Position numbers and translations under genes: made by a program | From: Neckera pumila | Lineage: Eukaryota > Streptophyta > Bryopsida > Hypnales > Neckeraceae | Length of the DNA stretch: 64,000 nucleotides | Assembly (NCBI GenBank): GCA_963969595.1 | Contig: OZ018414.1 | Coordinates: forward strand, 20,629,660-20,693,659 | Direction: 5' to 3' | The notes under the pieces: generated by a model | Databases searched by the model: none | Told to the model about the DNA's origin: nothing | The model's input: the letters and a program-made list of their open reading frames with translations, nothing else | Part shown: in pieces, positions 24,140 through 36,283 of the stretch | How the letters are laid out: each line of letters starts with the position of its first letter | Position numbering within the stretch: the first letter of the stretch is position 1

Positions 24140-24285
24140 GAAGACACTCCCTCCAATGCGTAAACGGAGACACCCCCTCCAATGCATAAATGGAGACGCC
24201 CCCTCCAATGCGTAAACGAAGACGCCCCCTCCAATGCATAAATGGAGACGCCCCCTCCAATGTGTAAATAGAAAGGCCCCTTCGA
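24140..24285. repeat. 27 bp minisatellite, about five to six units
   Basis: Units of the form GAGACGCCCCCTCCAATGCG plus TAAACG, alternating between GCGTAAAC and GCATAAAT versions. The period is 27, a multiple of three, so the minus frame at 24053-24316 stays open and gives a 9-residue repeat around HWRGRL/CIGGGVF. Probably not a gene. Confidence 0.9.
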
Positions 24286-24864
24286 ATGGCACAGTAGGAT
24301 GTCCTAAAACGGACAATAGCTGGTTCTATTCTTGGTCGAAAAAGATTCTATTGGCTCACATTTGATTGACTCACACTTGATTAGAAACAAGTTCTAAAGG
24401 TAGCCATTTTAGATGAAGCTATGAGACAAGAATGGGTCCAAATGAAAAATCCACATTTGTATTGAATAAGATATTTGTTCTTGAAGGAAAAAAATCCCTT
24501 TTTTTTCTTGCATTCTACCTCATCCTTATTTTTGCACACATTGAGCTCAACTTTTTAATGAGTTCCCCATATCCTACAGGCTGAAATGCTAAAATCATTT
24601 GTTTAAAGTATTCCTACCTTATAAATAAACTCTTAGTTTTCAAACTTCTGGGCTTTTAAAGCAATCTATGAGTTGAGCTTATAGCTATACACACTTTATT
24701 ACTCTTTGTACAAGAAACATATCCTCAATGAACGAGGCCACATCTTCACTAACAACCTCAATTCCATTTATTTAATTTTAGCACATCTTAAAAGCTCTAT
24801 TATCTACAACAACCATCGTCCAATATAGAACCTACCCCCTCCATATCCACAATTTCAAAGCACA
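24286..24864. other. Unannotated stretch
   Basis: No gene or repeat ends supported. Confidence 0.5.
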
Positions 24865-24868
24865 TTAA

Positions 24869-25795
24869 CCCCTAAAAGCCCATTGTCCCTTCGGGGGACA
24901 AATGCGTTTTTGGGCAGGTACCTATGGCTGAAATTTTCTCCTGCTCTTTTCAATCTTTTTTTGGAGGTAGAAAAGCAGATTAGCTTTGTGGGAATATAAT
25001 TTTTTTCACAATCGGTGCCCGAGAACAAAAGTTATGACCAAATAAGCTCAAAACAAGGGAAGGTGGGCAACTCGGGCAGCAAAAAAAATAGACAAAAATT
25101 TGAATTTTTTTTTTAAATATTCTTTTCCTCATAGATGATATTTTTGTCTATCTTAAAAGCTTTGATTCATTCATTTGGATTTGTTATGAGAAAGTTATGG
25201 ACATTCTTATTTTTGGGGCAGTTAGAGCATCTTTTTGAAAAAAATAACTTGTAGGACTCATTTTTGAATGCAAATTTTCAAATTTTTCAATTTTTTTTTG
25301 AATGGTTTAGTTTACTTGCTAGAACAATCTGACCATTGGGATTAGTGCATTTTAATTCCATCTAAAATATATGAATATTTTAGATTTTCCTTCTATCTTG
25401 TACCTACTTCTACTTCACAATTTTTTTAATAATGAAAATTAAGTTTTTTTGAATTATTTTTCTTGTGGTAGATTGTCAACTCAATTCTCCATTATAAACC
25501 TTTAAAGCTCAAAACTTAGTGTAAAAATTTTAAGTTAAAAATGTTCAAAGTCAAAAAATTTAGTCCCACAATGTACTGAAAAATTTGTTTTTTTTTACTT
25601 TAAACATAGATATCTTGCAATCTGTGCGGTCAAAAATTTTGAAAATTTTCCCACACATTCTCATACTAGTTAGGTGTAAGATCATTCAATTAGATGTGCA
25701 AAAAAAACATTTTTTTATTTTTTTTCACTCTTTGCTAAAAAAATGGCAGTTTTGAGTGTTTTTTTTGTAGAAAAAAGGCCTTGGGCCTTGAGGGG
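24869..25795 (+). mobile_element. TTAA-flanked element, subfamily A, copy A3
   Basis: A 927 bp copy with TTAA at 24865-24868 and 25796-25799, ends CCCCTAAAAGCCCATTGTCC and GGGCCTTGAGGGG. It has the intact subterminal palindrome TTGTCCCTTCGGGGGACAA and all the family's internal blocks. No coding frame. Confidence 0.94.
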
Positions 25796-25799
25796 TTAA

Positions 25800-26869
25800 A
25801 GTCTCAAGAAACGACATCATTGATCAACTTATTGTCCTCAACAAACAACAAAGGACATTGACTTCTAGAAGCAAACTACGACATTTTCTTCCAACTCTAT
25901 ATTACCTATATAAAGATGATTAGCCTTCCTCCAAGTGGATCCCTTATAAAGGTCATGTATGGTTCCTCTAAACACATCTTGAGAAATAAGACATCATAGA
26001 TAATGATGAGTTGGCACAAAAATTCACAAGAGTGAGCAAATGAGTTGACAACCAAAACATAGACAACACCTTCTATTACATTTTTTAGAACAATCCTTGT
26101 ATATTAGATGTGCAAATCACTTACTTCTTTAAATTTAGAAAATATGGCTGATACATGGGACAAGCACTGAAACACTTGTTTTGGCCTTTACAATATCCAA
26201 CTATCACACTTCCTCTTTGTAGTACAAACCAAAGAAACACACGAATGGATATTTTCTTTTCATCCACCCATCCACAAATAAAAGCACCAAGCATACAACA
26301 ACATAACAAAGCAATTTAGGCAATCTCCAAAGTAGCAAATTCATTCATTTGCATAAATCTTCCAACAGTGCCTTACTCCTAAATGTGGGAAAATTTGAAA
26401 ACAAAACATTAGAGTACATTGTTCAAATTTGGTTACACCTATATATTTGACTACCCAATGTACCTTGCACATGCAATACAAAGCTTTGCCCTAACATCTT
26501 ATGCATTTGAACTATCCCATACAATGGCAAATTCTCCCAAGATTCTATGAACCTCAAATTTACAAAATTCATTGACAACACACAAAATTATGGATGGAAC
26601 ACCCAACCATTCATAGTCTTAAGAGTATGAGTCTATGGTACCTCATACACAAACACTCCAAGCAATGCATAAACAATTAAAAATTCTAAGATAAATCATC
26701 TTTTCTACCTTAGTAACAATTAACACCATTACCATTTAATACTGTCTCAAACTACATTTTCTTCACAAAAGAAAAATAGGAAACAACCAACCACTTCGAA
26801 AACTTCTTGACCCACCATAAACAAACAACTTCATCCCCTTAAAAAAAAGTATGAGAATATTCATACACT
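25800..26869. other. Unannotated stretch
   Basis: No gene supported. The 62-residue minus frame at 26121-26309 matches no family I recognise. Confidence 0.5.
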
Positions 26870-26873
26870 TCAA

Positions 26874-28687
26874 CCCCTAAAGGACCATTTGTCCCCTCGG
26901 GGGACAATTTGGATCTGGGCAAGTTCCTACCGTCTCAATTTTTAGTAGGATTTTTTGGAATTTTTTGAGGTTGTGTGTGTGCAAAAGCTTTGTGAATATA
27001 TAAATTTTATTTTAATTGATGCCCAAGAACAAAAGTTATGGCACAATAAGCAAAATTGGAATTCATTGGGCAGCACAAAAAAATCACAAAAGTCAAAATA
27101 ATTTTTTTCAAATTTTTTTCTCAAAGTTTATATTTTTGTCTACATGTGAAGCTTTGTTTCATTCAATTTGGACTAATGAAAAAGTTATAGACAATCTTAA
27201 TTTTTTGGACAACCTAAGCATCTTCTTGAGAAAATAACTTGTAGAATTCATTTTTGAATGCAATTTTCAGAATTTTTCAAATCTTTTTTGTTAGACAAGG
27301 TTAGATTTTCTTGCTAGAACAATCTTGCCATTGGGATTATTGTGATTCATTTCCATCTAAAAGCTATTAACAATTTAGTTTTATCTTCAACCTTGAACCC
27401 ACCTCTACTTAACAATTTTTTAATGAGTGGAAACTAAGTGTTTTTTTCCCTACATTTTTTTGGTAGATTCTCAACTCAACTACTTAACCCGTAGAGGCCC
27501 AAGGCCTTTTTTTCTGCCAAAAAACATTCAAAACTGCCATTTCTATAGCAAAGAATAAAATATTTTAGAAATTATTTTTTTTGAACATCTAACCATAGGA
27601 TCTTACACCTAACTTGTATGAGAATGTGTGGAAAAAATTTCAAAATTTTTGACCGCATAGATTGCAAGATATTTGCTTTTAAAGTGAAAAAAACAATTTT
27701 TTCAGCACATTGTGCGACTAGATTTTATGACTTTGAAAATTTTTAACTTAAATTTTTTGCACTACAGAGTTTTTAACTTTAAATATTTATAGTAGAAAAC
27801 GGAGTTGAGAATCTAAGGCAAAAAAAAATTTCAAAAAAACTTAATTTTCATTACTAAAAAAATTGTTAAGTAGAAGTAGGTATGAGATAGAAGGAAAATC
27901 TAAAATATTGATATCTTTTATATGGAATTAAGAAGCAATAATCCCAACGGCGAGATTGTTCTAGCAAAAAATCTAAACCTTATGAAACTTTTTTTTGTGA
28001 AAAGTTGTTAAAATTGCATTCAAAAATGAATCCTACAAGTTATTTTTTTCAGGAAGATGCTCTAATTGCCCAAAAAACAAGATTGTCCATAACTTTCTCA
28101 TAAAAAAACCTAATTAAATGAACCAAATCTTTCTAGATAGACAAAAATGTAATCTATAAGAAAAAAAGTTAATTTTTTTTTGCTGCCCCCCCGTCCCTTG
28201 TTTTGAGCTTATTTGGGCATAACTTTTTTTCTCGGGCACCAATTGAAAAAAAAATTATATTCCCACAAAGCTTAGCAGTTTTTCTATCCTACAAAAAAGT
28301 TTTGGAAAGTTACAACAAAATTTCTACTTGCAGGTACTTGCCTAAAATTCCATTTGTCCCCCGAAGGAACAATGGGCCTTTAGGGGTTAACATAAGTAGA
28401 AAATCAAAATCCATAGTGCAAAAAATTTCATGTAAAAAGATTCAAAGCCAAAAACTCTAGTCAAGCAAGGTGCAAAAAAACTTGTTTTCTTCACTTTAAA
28501 TGCATATATCTTACAATCTACATGGTCAAAGTTTCTGAATTTTTTCCTACGTATATACTAGTCAAATATTAGATCTTATAGTTGAATATGCAAAAAAAAG
28601 CAATTTTTAAAATTCTTTTCTCTTTGCAATAGAAATGACAATTTTGAGTGTTTTTTTGATAGGAAAATAACCTCGGTTCTTTAAGGG
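26874..28687 (+). mobile_element. TTAA element A4, split by a nested copy
   Basis: Left end CCCCTAAAGGACCATTTGTC follows TCAA (26870-26873, a one-base variant of TTAA); the right end GGTTCTTTAAGGG precedes TTAA (28688-28691). Between 27484 and 28390 it is interrupted by a second, inverted family member. Removing that copy and one TTAA leaves about 911 bp, the normal length. Internal blocks are more diverged than in the nested copy, which agrees with its being older. Confidence 0.9.
27488..28386 (-). mobile_element. TTAA element A5, nested in A4
   Basis: An 899 bp copy in reverse orientation, flanked exactly by TTAA (27484-27487, 28387-28390). It starts CCCGTAGAGGCCCAAGGCC and ends GGGCCTTTAGGGG. 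It lies in the part of A4 that in other copies reads TCAACTCAATTCTCCACTA, and A4 resumes straight after it. The plus frame 28203-28460 straddles the junction and is not a gene. Confidence 0.93.
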
Positions 28688-28691
28688 TTAA

Positions 28692-29475
28692 CACCAAACT
28701 ACTCCAATCTCTTATTCTTTCCCTCACAACTTTCTACCATCTCTTAGAAAATAAAAATGTAGATAGAGTCTCCCTTTTAGCGAAGGTGTGTAATGTCAAG
28801 TGTCACTCATCATAATTCTTTGTGGTCAATTACGACCTCAGATGATGTATGCCAACCCCTAGAAGGATAGGAATTCTTTCTCTTTGTTTTCTCTACCTCC
28901 TTCAACTAATTTAGGGATCTTTGAGTCCAATGTAAATTTCTATTATGAATTCCTAATGATTAATATAATTCACAATGAGAAGAAAATTGTATATCTCACA
29001 AAACGTACAAAATAATTTGAAAACTTTATCTTAATTTTAGATTCTAGAAACAAATTATCCTATGCAACTTCAAACCAAATATTTGTTTATTTTAAAATTT
29101 AAACAAGAACACACAATATGTTGGATTTTGACTTGGATCAACAGTTGTAATAGCAATCAGTCATTGAATAGTAGTAAGTTCTCACAAAATTATATTTCGA
29201 ATAGAAATTAGATTTGAAACGATTTCCTATCCAATTGGAAATTTGAACTTAAATACATCCAATCAATATTGAGAAAGGATGAGAAAATGCTCAGAAATGG
29301 ATACTAGCACATTTTGTGGTAAAAGTATTGTAAGTGAAGGGTAGGGGTGGTACATCTTTGCCAAATATTTGTTTATTCCAAAAAATCAAATTTGGCAAAT
29401 GCAAAATATTAAAAAAAATCAAATATATATATATATTTTTTCAAATAAGAGATTTAATTTTTGCAAAACAAATGT
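28692..29475. other. Unannotated AT-rich stretch
   Basis: No gene or element ends supported; a short (AT)n run lies near 29422-29438. Confidence 0.5.
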
Positions 29476-29479
29476 TTAA

Positions 29480-30395
29480 CCCTTGAAGTCCCAAGGCCTT
29501 TTTTCCATCAAAAACCACTCAAAACTATCATTTCTATGGCAAAGAGCAAAAAACTTAAATCTTTTTTTTTTTGCATATCCAACTGTAGGATCTTCTACGG
29601 AACTAGTATAAGAATGTGTAGATAAAATTTCAGAAACTTTGACAATGTTGATTGCAAGATATTTGCATATGAAGTGAAGAAAACAAGTTTTTTTGCACCT
29701 TGCTCAACTAGATTTTTTGACTTAAAATCTTCTTAAATTAAAAATTTTGCACTGTTGATTTTGATTTTCTAATTTTATATTGAAGAACTAAGTTGAGAAT
29801 CTAAGAAAAAAATTCAACAAAAAAACACTTAATTTTCACTCAATAAGAAATTGTTAAGTAGAAGTAGGTTTAAGATTGATGGGAAAACTAAACCGTTAAT
29901 AGCTCTAAGGTGGAATTGAAACACAAGAATACCAAAGGTCAGATTTTGTAGTAAGAAAATTTCACCATTTCTAACAATTGTTTTTGAAAAATTGTAAAAA
30001 TCGCATTCAAAAATGAACTCTATAAGTTATTTTTTCAAAAAGATGCTTAAATTGCCCCCAAAACAAGATTGTCCATATCTTTTTCATCACTAGTCCAAAT
30101 AGCATGAATCAAAGCTTCAAATGTTGACAAAAATATAATCTTTGAGAAAAAAATATAAAATTAAAAAAATTCTTTTTTTCGTGATTATTTTGGATTGTCC
30201 CTTGTGCTGCTTTTTGGACTTAAAGTAACATAACTTTTGCTCCCGGGTACTGATTAGAATAAAAATCATATTTGCAAAAATCTAATCTGATTTCTTATCT
30301 TCCAAAAAGTTTCAAAAAATTAGGTCAAAAAATTAGATCACACAAGTCTACATGTAATTCCAAGAGTTCCCCTTAGGGATTTTGGGACTTTAGGG
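29480..30395 (-). mobile_element. TTAA element A6 (diverged)
   Basis: A 916 bp copy in reverse orientation with TTAA at 29476-29479 and 30396-30399. Ends are CCCTTGAAGTCCCAAGGCC and GGGACTTTAGGG, each one base shorter than consensus. Family blocks such as CTAAATTGCCCCCAAAACAAG and the GTTAAGTAGAAGTAGG stretch are present but with many substitutions, so this is an older copy. Confidence 0.87.
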
Positions 30396-30399
30396 TTAA

Positions 30400-31540
30400 A
30401 AATTTTGGCATCTATTTTTAGAACTATTTTCTTTCCAATCTGTCCTACAATGACAATACCTTAGGTGAGGTAAAGAAAAGCCATTCCTACATTGGAAACC
30501 AATTTGGTTTTATACTAGGCCTCGAGTAAAGTTAACCTTTAAACGTCGGGTTGGTGACCATGGAAATCATCCCTTTTGGTACGGTGTGACATAGTGTACT
30601 TTAAAAGAACCCAAAGTAATCATTAGAGATCAAACTAATCAATGCAAGATCTTGACTTTCTGCACAAATTCCAAGAATGATCAATTGCACTTTTGTTCTA
30701 AGTAGAAAGATTCTTTGTCATTCATCGGCCAAAAACAGCCACACCGTTGTTTAAGGGTTAAACAAATTTTCAGTGTATGAAATGTTTATTCTTGAAGACG
30801 TAAAACAACATGGCCTCCACATCCCAACAACAACCAAGAAGTGACATTGTACATGAAGTCGCACCCTATCCGATTGTAGACTCCCAAAGAGTCTATTTGT
30901 CTTCATTCCCCCATCTCCATCTTTGAATGGGCTTCAAGCTTTGCTTTACTCAAACATCTCAGTCTCCACAACCAACTTAGTTTCTTTGCGTGGCACCAAG
31001 GACTTCATGACAACTTCGCAATATCCTCAAAACTGGCAGTATCATACATGGCCAAGTCGCCCAAGTCGCCCATCTTGAGTACTACTGCATTGAAACAAAA
31101 GGAGAGGTTGGTGGAAACATCCCAATAGCATGATCAGGTGAAAGCCAGGAAAGGGCATAGTAGACAAGATCCTGATTGGGAAGACTTCATTGGCCTCGCG
31201 GCCGGGGTGAACCGACCCCTCGCTCGTCCTCCAAGTCATTCCAGGGGTGCATGTAAAAAAATAGATTCCCTATTTTATGCTTGATTGATTTATCTTCTAT
31301 ATCTCTCCTAGCTAATTTGGGGCCTCTGATTGCAAATATGAATTCAAAATTTGCAAATTTGATCATGCATGGCAAATACAAAATTTCAGTGTTTTCCCTC
31401 ATGAACGAGCGAGGGGGTTGGTTTCACCTGGCCTTGACCCCCTTCCAGCCATTGCCAATATTTCACTATTTGTATAGTAGCCGACCCATTTCTATTCACT
31501 CCCCTATTTCCACAGTATGAAGTGCTCTCTTTATGTACAG
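30400..31540. other. Unannotated stretch
   Basis: No gene supported. Opposing frames at 31042-31402 and 31281-31520 overlap and resemble nothing I recognise. A GC-richer patch lies at 31190-31240. Confidence 0.5.
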
Positions 31541-31776
31541 GGAGAGATCAATAGTGATCAAGTATAGCATAGTTCTCCAAGGCATTTGTGGCCCATTGTG
31601 ATTGGCTACAAGACTCTCAATATTGCAACCAACCTTTGATCGGAAAGCGGAAGGTCTATATGACCATTATAGGTCAAACAAAATCTTTAGCAAAAAAATT
31701 CATAGTAATTATGTTTTGTATGATGAAAATTTTGGAGAATTATGCAATCCTTCCAAACTCTATTTCTATTGTATGG

Positions 31777-33218
31777 TAGGGTCTACTTCATTTACAAATT
31801 TTTGATCCCTGAAGTTTTTACTACAAGTTTCTAAACTTCAATAAGTCGTATCAAAAGAACAAGCGATTGCAAACCAACAAACAACAGCATCGTCACATTT
31901 TGAAGAGCAAAAAAATTTCAACCATTTGTTAGAAAATTTTCTATCTTTTAAGTAGAATTACAAATGTATACAAATGGAGAATACAATATCAATGCAAAAG
32001 TTGTACAACTTTTAGCCTTCCCAAAAATTGCTCGACCTGTTTCACAACAGTAACAATCCATTAAGAGATTTGAGGCCTCTAAGAGACTGCGAGTTATCCT
32101 GTACACACATAATTTCTTGCAGTCTGGGATAAGTGCTGCTGGCTAATGTGGCCAAGAGTGTGCTACGTCATTTTCAAAAAAATGAATGGTTTAAAATGAT
32201 ATCTGGGAGAAAAAGAAAAAGAAATTGTGAAAAGAAAAGAAAATTGTGAAAAGAAAAATTGTATCAGCCGATACCAACTATTCACAGAATCGGACCACAT
32301 TGGGAACAGGCCTGAAATGGCCCTCTAATGCCCCCAAATCTCTCCTAATGCATAATAAAAAATGAATCAATTTCCAAACCACAAGTTGCGTTGGAATTGT
32401 AGAGAAGAATACTTTATCACCATAACAATTATGTACATGTGAAATTCAAAATCATACAACATTTTGGATGTTTTTTGTACACTATTTATCATTTAGTAGT
32501 ACCACCCTTTGCCAACAATTTTGCTTGCATTTGACTAGGTGTGTTCAAAATGGTTGTTTGTAGTTGTTGTAGAGACATTTCATTCCGTACCACTTGAAAT
32601 GCTTGTATGATTTCTTGCTTATTCTTCAACCCATTGCAAAAAATCTTTGACTCTCAATTTTCATTACAAAGTTCAGCTACTTTAAGAAGTGATAGCATGC
32701 TAAAAAACAAAGCAATTTTGAAACTGCAAATCGTGTTGGAATCTTAGTGAAGTGCACTTCAAGTTCATAAAAGTGAAAAATATGAAATCCAAAATCATAC
32801 AACAATTTGGATTTCTTTTATACACTATCTATAATCTTTTGGAAGATAGTCAAAGTTTTTGCAATAGGGTGAAGAATAAGCAATAAATCATACAAGAAAT
32901 TCAAGTGGTATAGAATGAAGTGTCTCTATAGCAACTGCAAACAATCATTTTAAATATGCCCATTTGAATGCAATTTTGATGAAAGGTGGTACTACCAAAT
33001 GATAGATAGTGTACAAAAGCATCCAAAGTGCTGTATGATTTTGAATTTCACATTTACAAATTTGTTATGGTGATAAAGTACTCTTCTCTACAATCTCAAC
33101 GCAACTTGCGGTTTGGAAATTGATTCATTTTTGAGCATGATACAGCTTACTGAAGTTTAGGAACTTGGTAGTGAAAACTGCTAGGGAGCAAAAATTTGTA
33201 AATGAAGTAGACCCTACT
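31777..33218. repeat. Nested inverted repeats
   Basis: Outer arms: 31777-31860 is the complement of about 33135-33218 (TAGGGTCTACTTCATTTACA). Inner arms: 32352-32655 is the complement of about 32845-33137, through TGAATCAATTTCCAAACC and CAAAATCATACAACATTTTGG. The centre (32715-32825) holds a further direct copy of the left inner arm, and a partial fourth lies at 62410-62480. This looks like foldback elements inserted in and next to one another. No coding frame. Confidence 0.75.
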
Positions 33219-33221
33219 ATA

Positions 33222-34696
33222 CAGTTGGGTACTGTAATCTTACAACCGGACAATTTGACCCATTCACAACTTTTTGTACAATGTGCAATATATTTGGTAT
33301 ATTTTGGTGAGCATAATTATCATGCAATCCTTATGCAATTCCGATCAAGCAGACAAAATTTCAGTTTCAAAAAAGCAAAATTCCATTTTTGATGAATTTC
33401 TATAATTTATTTTCATGATTTTACATAATATTTTATTGAGAATTAGTGATGACTTTTTTTAATCTGATTGCATAGATATGTAGGAACATCCATACGTACA
33501 TCTGTCATATTAAAAAACACCCCATTAAGTAATAAGAATATGAGCTAGTTTGAGTTAAATATGAAGCGTCATATGACCAGTTTGAAAATTTGATTTTTTG
33601 CAAATGTAACCATTGGATCTTGTAGTTAATTTGTGTGAGAACATGTGGTAAAAATTTCGTGAGGTTTGACCATATAGATTGGGAGATATTTGCATTCAAA
33701 GTCTGTTTTTTTTTCTTTCCACTGTGCCCGAAAATTTCAGATGCCTTTGACCGCCATTTGCTGAATTTTTTTCCACTACAGACCTCTAGTTTATAATTTT
33801 TTCTTACGGGAAAACATGTTAGGCATGTGTATCCCAATTTTCAAGGCAATCCAAGACAATCCCAATATTCAAAAAAATTAAAATTTGCCACTATGTCCCA
33901 AGAAATGACAATACAATAGGCCATTTTAAAAAAAAAATCCCATCACAAATTTTTTGATCTAGGAAATCTGAATGGTGGATTGGAAGATGCACTTGTATTT
34001 TAGAAGTAGGAAAAAAGAAATTTGAAAAATGTCAAAATCTCTAACATCTACAAGCTTCTAAAGCCTCATGTGACCTCCCAATAGGCACAACAATAGCCTC
34101 TTGTGCCACCTCTTGCCACCTCTCCTCTCTTGCCACCTCTGCTGCCCCCTTGGACTCAAAGTCAGATTCTTGAGGGGTAGCAGATTCCCGAACTGAAATT
34201 TTTATTCAATCCATCATAACTTTTGGAGGGTAAGTCGGAATTTGATGAAATTTATCTTCCCGCGAAGCTAATGAGATTTCCTATCTCCCAAAAAAGTTTC
34301 AAAAAATCATGTGAAAAATTGAGGTCACATGAGCTTGCCCGAAGTACCAAATAACCCCCGCAAGGACACTTGGGCTTTTAGGGGTTAATGGGGTGTTTTT
34401 TTAATATGAAAGATGTGCATATGGATGTTCCCTACATATCTATGCAATTGGATTAAAAAAACTCATCAGTAATTGTTCTCAATAAAATATTATGTAAAAT
34501 CATGAAAATAATCTTTAGAAATTCATCAAAAATGGAATTTTGCTTTTCTGAAACTGAAATTTTGTATACTTGATCAGAATTGCGTGAGGATTGTGTGATA
34601 ATTATGCTCACCAAAATATACCAATTATATTGCACATTATACAAAAAATTGTGAATGCTTCAAATCACCCGGTTATAAGATTACTGTACCCGACTG
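33222..34696. mobile_element. TA-flanked foldback with CAGT ends, split by a TTAA element
   Basis: Left end CAGTTGGGTACTGTAATC and right end GATTACTGTACCCGACTG are inverted copies and are flanked by TA (33220-33221, 34697-34698). The arms (33222-33524 and 34389-34696) pair almost throughout and meet at a TTAA where a TTAA element has inserted. TA flanks with CAGT-type ends are typical of Tc1/mariner relatives. No transposase inside. Confidence 0.8.
33529..34384 (-). mobile_element. TTAA element A7, at the foldback apex
   Basis: An 856 bp diverged member in reverse orientation, between TTAA at 33525-33528 and 34385-34388. The right end CTTTTAGGGG is typical; the left end has lost its CCCC terminus and about 60 bp are unrecognisable. 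Family blocks remain, e.g. GGATCTTGTAG, GATATTTGCATTCAAAGT and CATAACTTTTGG. The minus frame at 33505-33837 lies in it and is a shadow. Confidence 0.75.
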
Positions 34697-34698
34697 TA

Positions 34699-35850
34699 CA
34701 GTACATAAGAAAATTTCCCAACTCAACAAACCCACGCTCCAGATACACATAATTGCTTGTGTGGTTGGAAATAGGTCGGCTCCCTTAGGCCTAACCCAAC
34801 TGAACCGTGCAAATATCCTCCATGATCCCAAGGGGCTTTGGGTGATGCTACCATATGGGAGCTTCCTTACAGTAAATCCTTACCACTAGTAGGCTGTGAC
34901 TCATCAAGCATTGTTCACCAGGGATGGAGCCAAAATGGAAACCTCCTTGGGGTTGTCAACTTGCAACAAAAGCTTCCCTTGCATGCAAATGCCAAATCCT
35001 CGTGCATCTGCTGATCTAAGCTTCAGTACCATTTCATTCTTCCTTTTTTTTTTTAATTTGTTGACACAAAGAAAGGCTTCCGGCCCATTTCATTTTCAAC
35101 TGGTAATGTTTGATTTTGGTGGTGAGAGCCAGAATCAAATCAAAACTGCTCGTGTTCAATCGAGGGCCCGGGTAATTGGGGTCTGGTCCCGGCTGGTTCA
35201 GGCATGACAAGGAGGTGGGAAGCATGAGAAGGAAGGGATCTAAGGATTCTTCGTCTATAAGTTTGCCTTCTTTCTTCTTTGACAGGGATTGTGTTCAATA
35301 GGGTTTAGGGTAAGATGAGTACATGGGCTCCCAAAACAGTACAACTCAACTCGACTTGACCCAGGTTGGTAGGATTGAGAGCAAGCTTCCACAGCCGCAA
35401 GGACAGATTCCAAAGAGGCCAAAACTACATTGAAAACAGCAAGGAAGGCGAGCTATGGAACCTCAGCTATAGTGTAAGTTAGGTTGCTTGATGCTTAATG
35501 CTTGGTAGGATTGAGATTTGAGGGCCAGCTTCTATCTAAAGGACAGATTCCGAGAGCTGAAAACAATCTTAGAGACATCAAGCAGAGCTATATCGTAGGG
35601 TGCTCGAAAAGCGAACCCGGCTTGAAAAGCAACCCACAAACAGAGAGGTGCATTTGGCTTTCTTTGCACATTAAATAGTGTACATATAAGGAGGTGGTCG
35701 TCGCTTTTAGTGACCACGGCGTTTCAACTTCCAAAATTTGTAACTAACTCCATGGAAGTTCAAAAAATATGAAACAACTTGGGTTAGATGCTCGGCAATT
35801 TGATTCTTCTTCCTACAATAATTCACTGAAAATTGTTTCAAGGAGTTTAT
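34699..35850. other. Unannotated stretch
   Basis: No gene supported. The 103-residue frame at 34896-35207 matches no family I know. A diverged local duplication containing AAGGACAGATTCC occurs near 35398 and 35536. Confidence 0.5.
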
Positions 35851-35852
35851 TA

Positions 35853-36281
35853 AGGTAAACTAGCCCATTGTGGTCAAACTTTGGAGTCTACCCTCATGCC
35901 ATTGCTGAAATTCTTCAAATTTTTTCCCACACGAAGATAAGTGTGAGAAACAGTGAGGACATTTGAAATTATATTTTTTGGACCAAGTATGAATTAGTTC
36001 AAAATTTTTGAAGTGATCAGCCCATAGGGGGTTGTGGGCCTCATGACCAACAAAATCTGAGTCCAATATGGTCATCTTCCTATCCAATGCAGTCACAACA
36101 TTTTCAAACATAGAAGACCTAAAAAATTAGTTCTTACAAAGAATTTTACACTAAAAAGTTGGAAGTCCCTATTGAAGTCACGAATTATTCCATAACTACC
36201 ATGTAAGGCATTGATTGTAGTCTAAAATACCACAATGGGAGTCCATCATGGGCCATTTGAACACAATGGGGTCTTTTACCT
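35853..36281. mobile_element. TA-flanked MITE, copy 1
   Basis: A 429 bp element with ends AGGTAAACTAGCCCATTGTG and TTTTACCT, flanked by TA. It is homologous over its whole length to the element at 43356-43799 (shared: CCCATTGTGGTCA, GTATGAATTAG, CAGCCCA). The minus frame at 35860-36111 is not conserved as protein in the other copy. TA duplication suggests the Tc1/mariner superfamily, although the ends differ from Stowaway. Confidence 0.88.
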
Positions 36282-36283
36282 TA

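Noticed and set aside
33505..33837. 110-residue minus frame as a gene
   Set aside because: It spans the junction between a foldback arm and a TTAA element, and is derived from repeats.
35034..35225. Frames around 34896-35225 as a gene
   Set aside because: Opposing overlapping frames, a poly-T interruption and no recognised motif.
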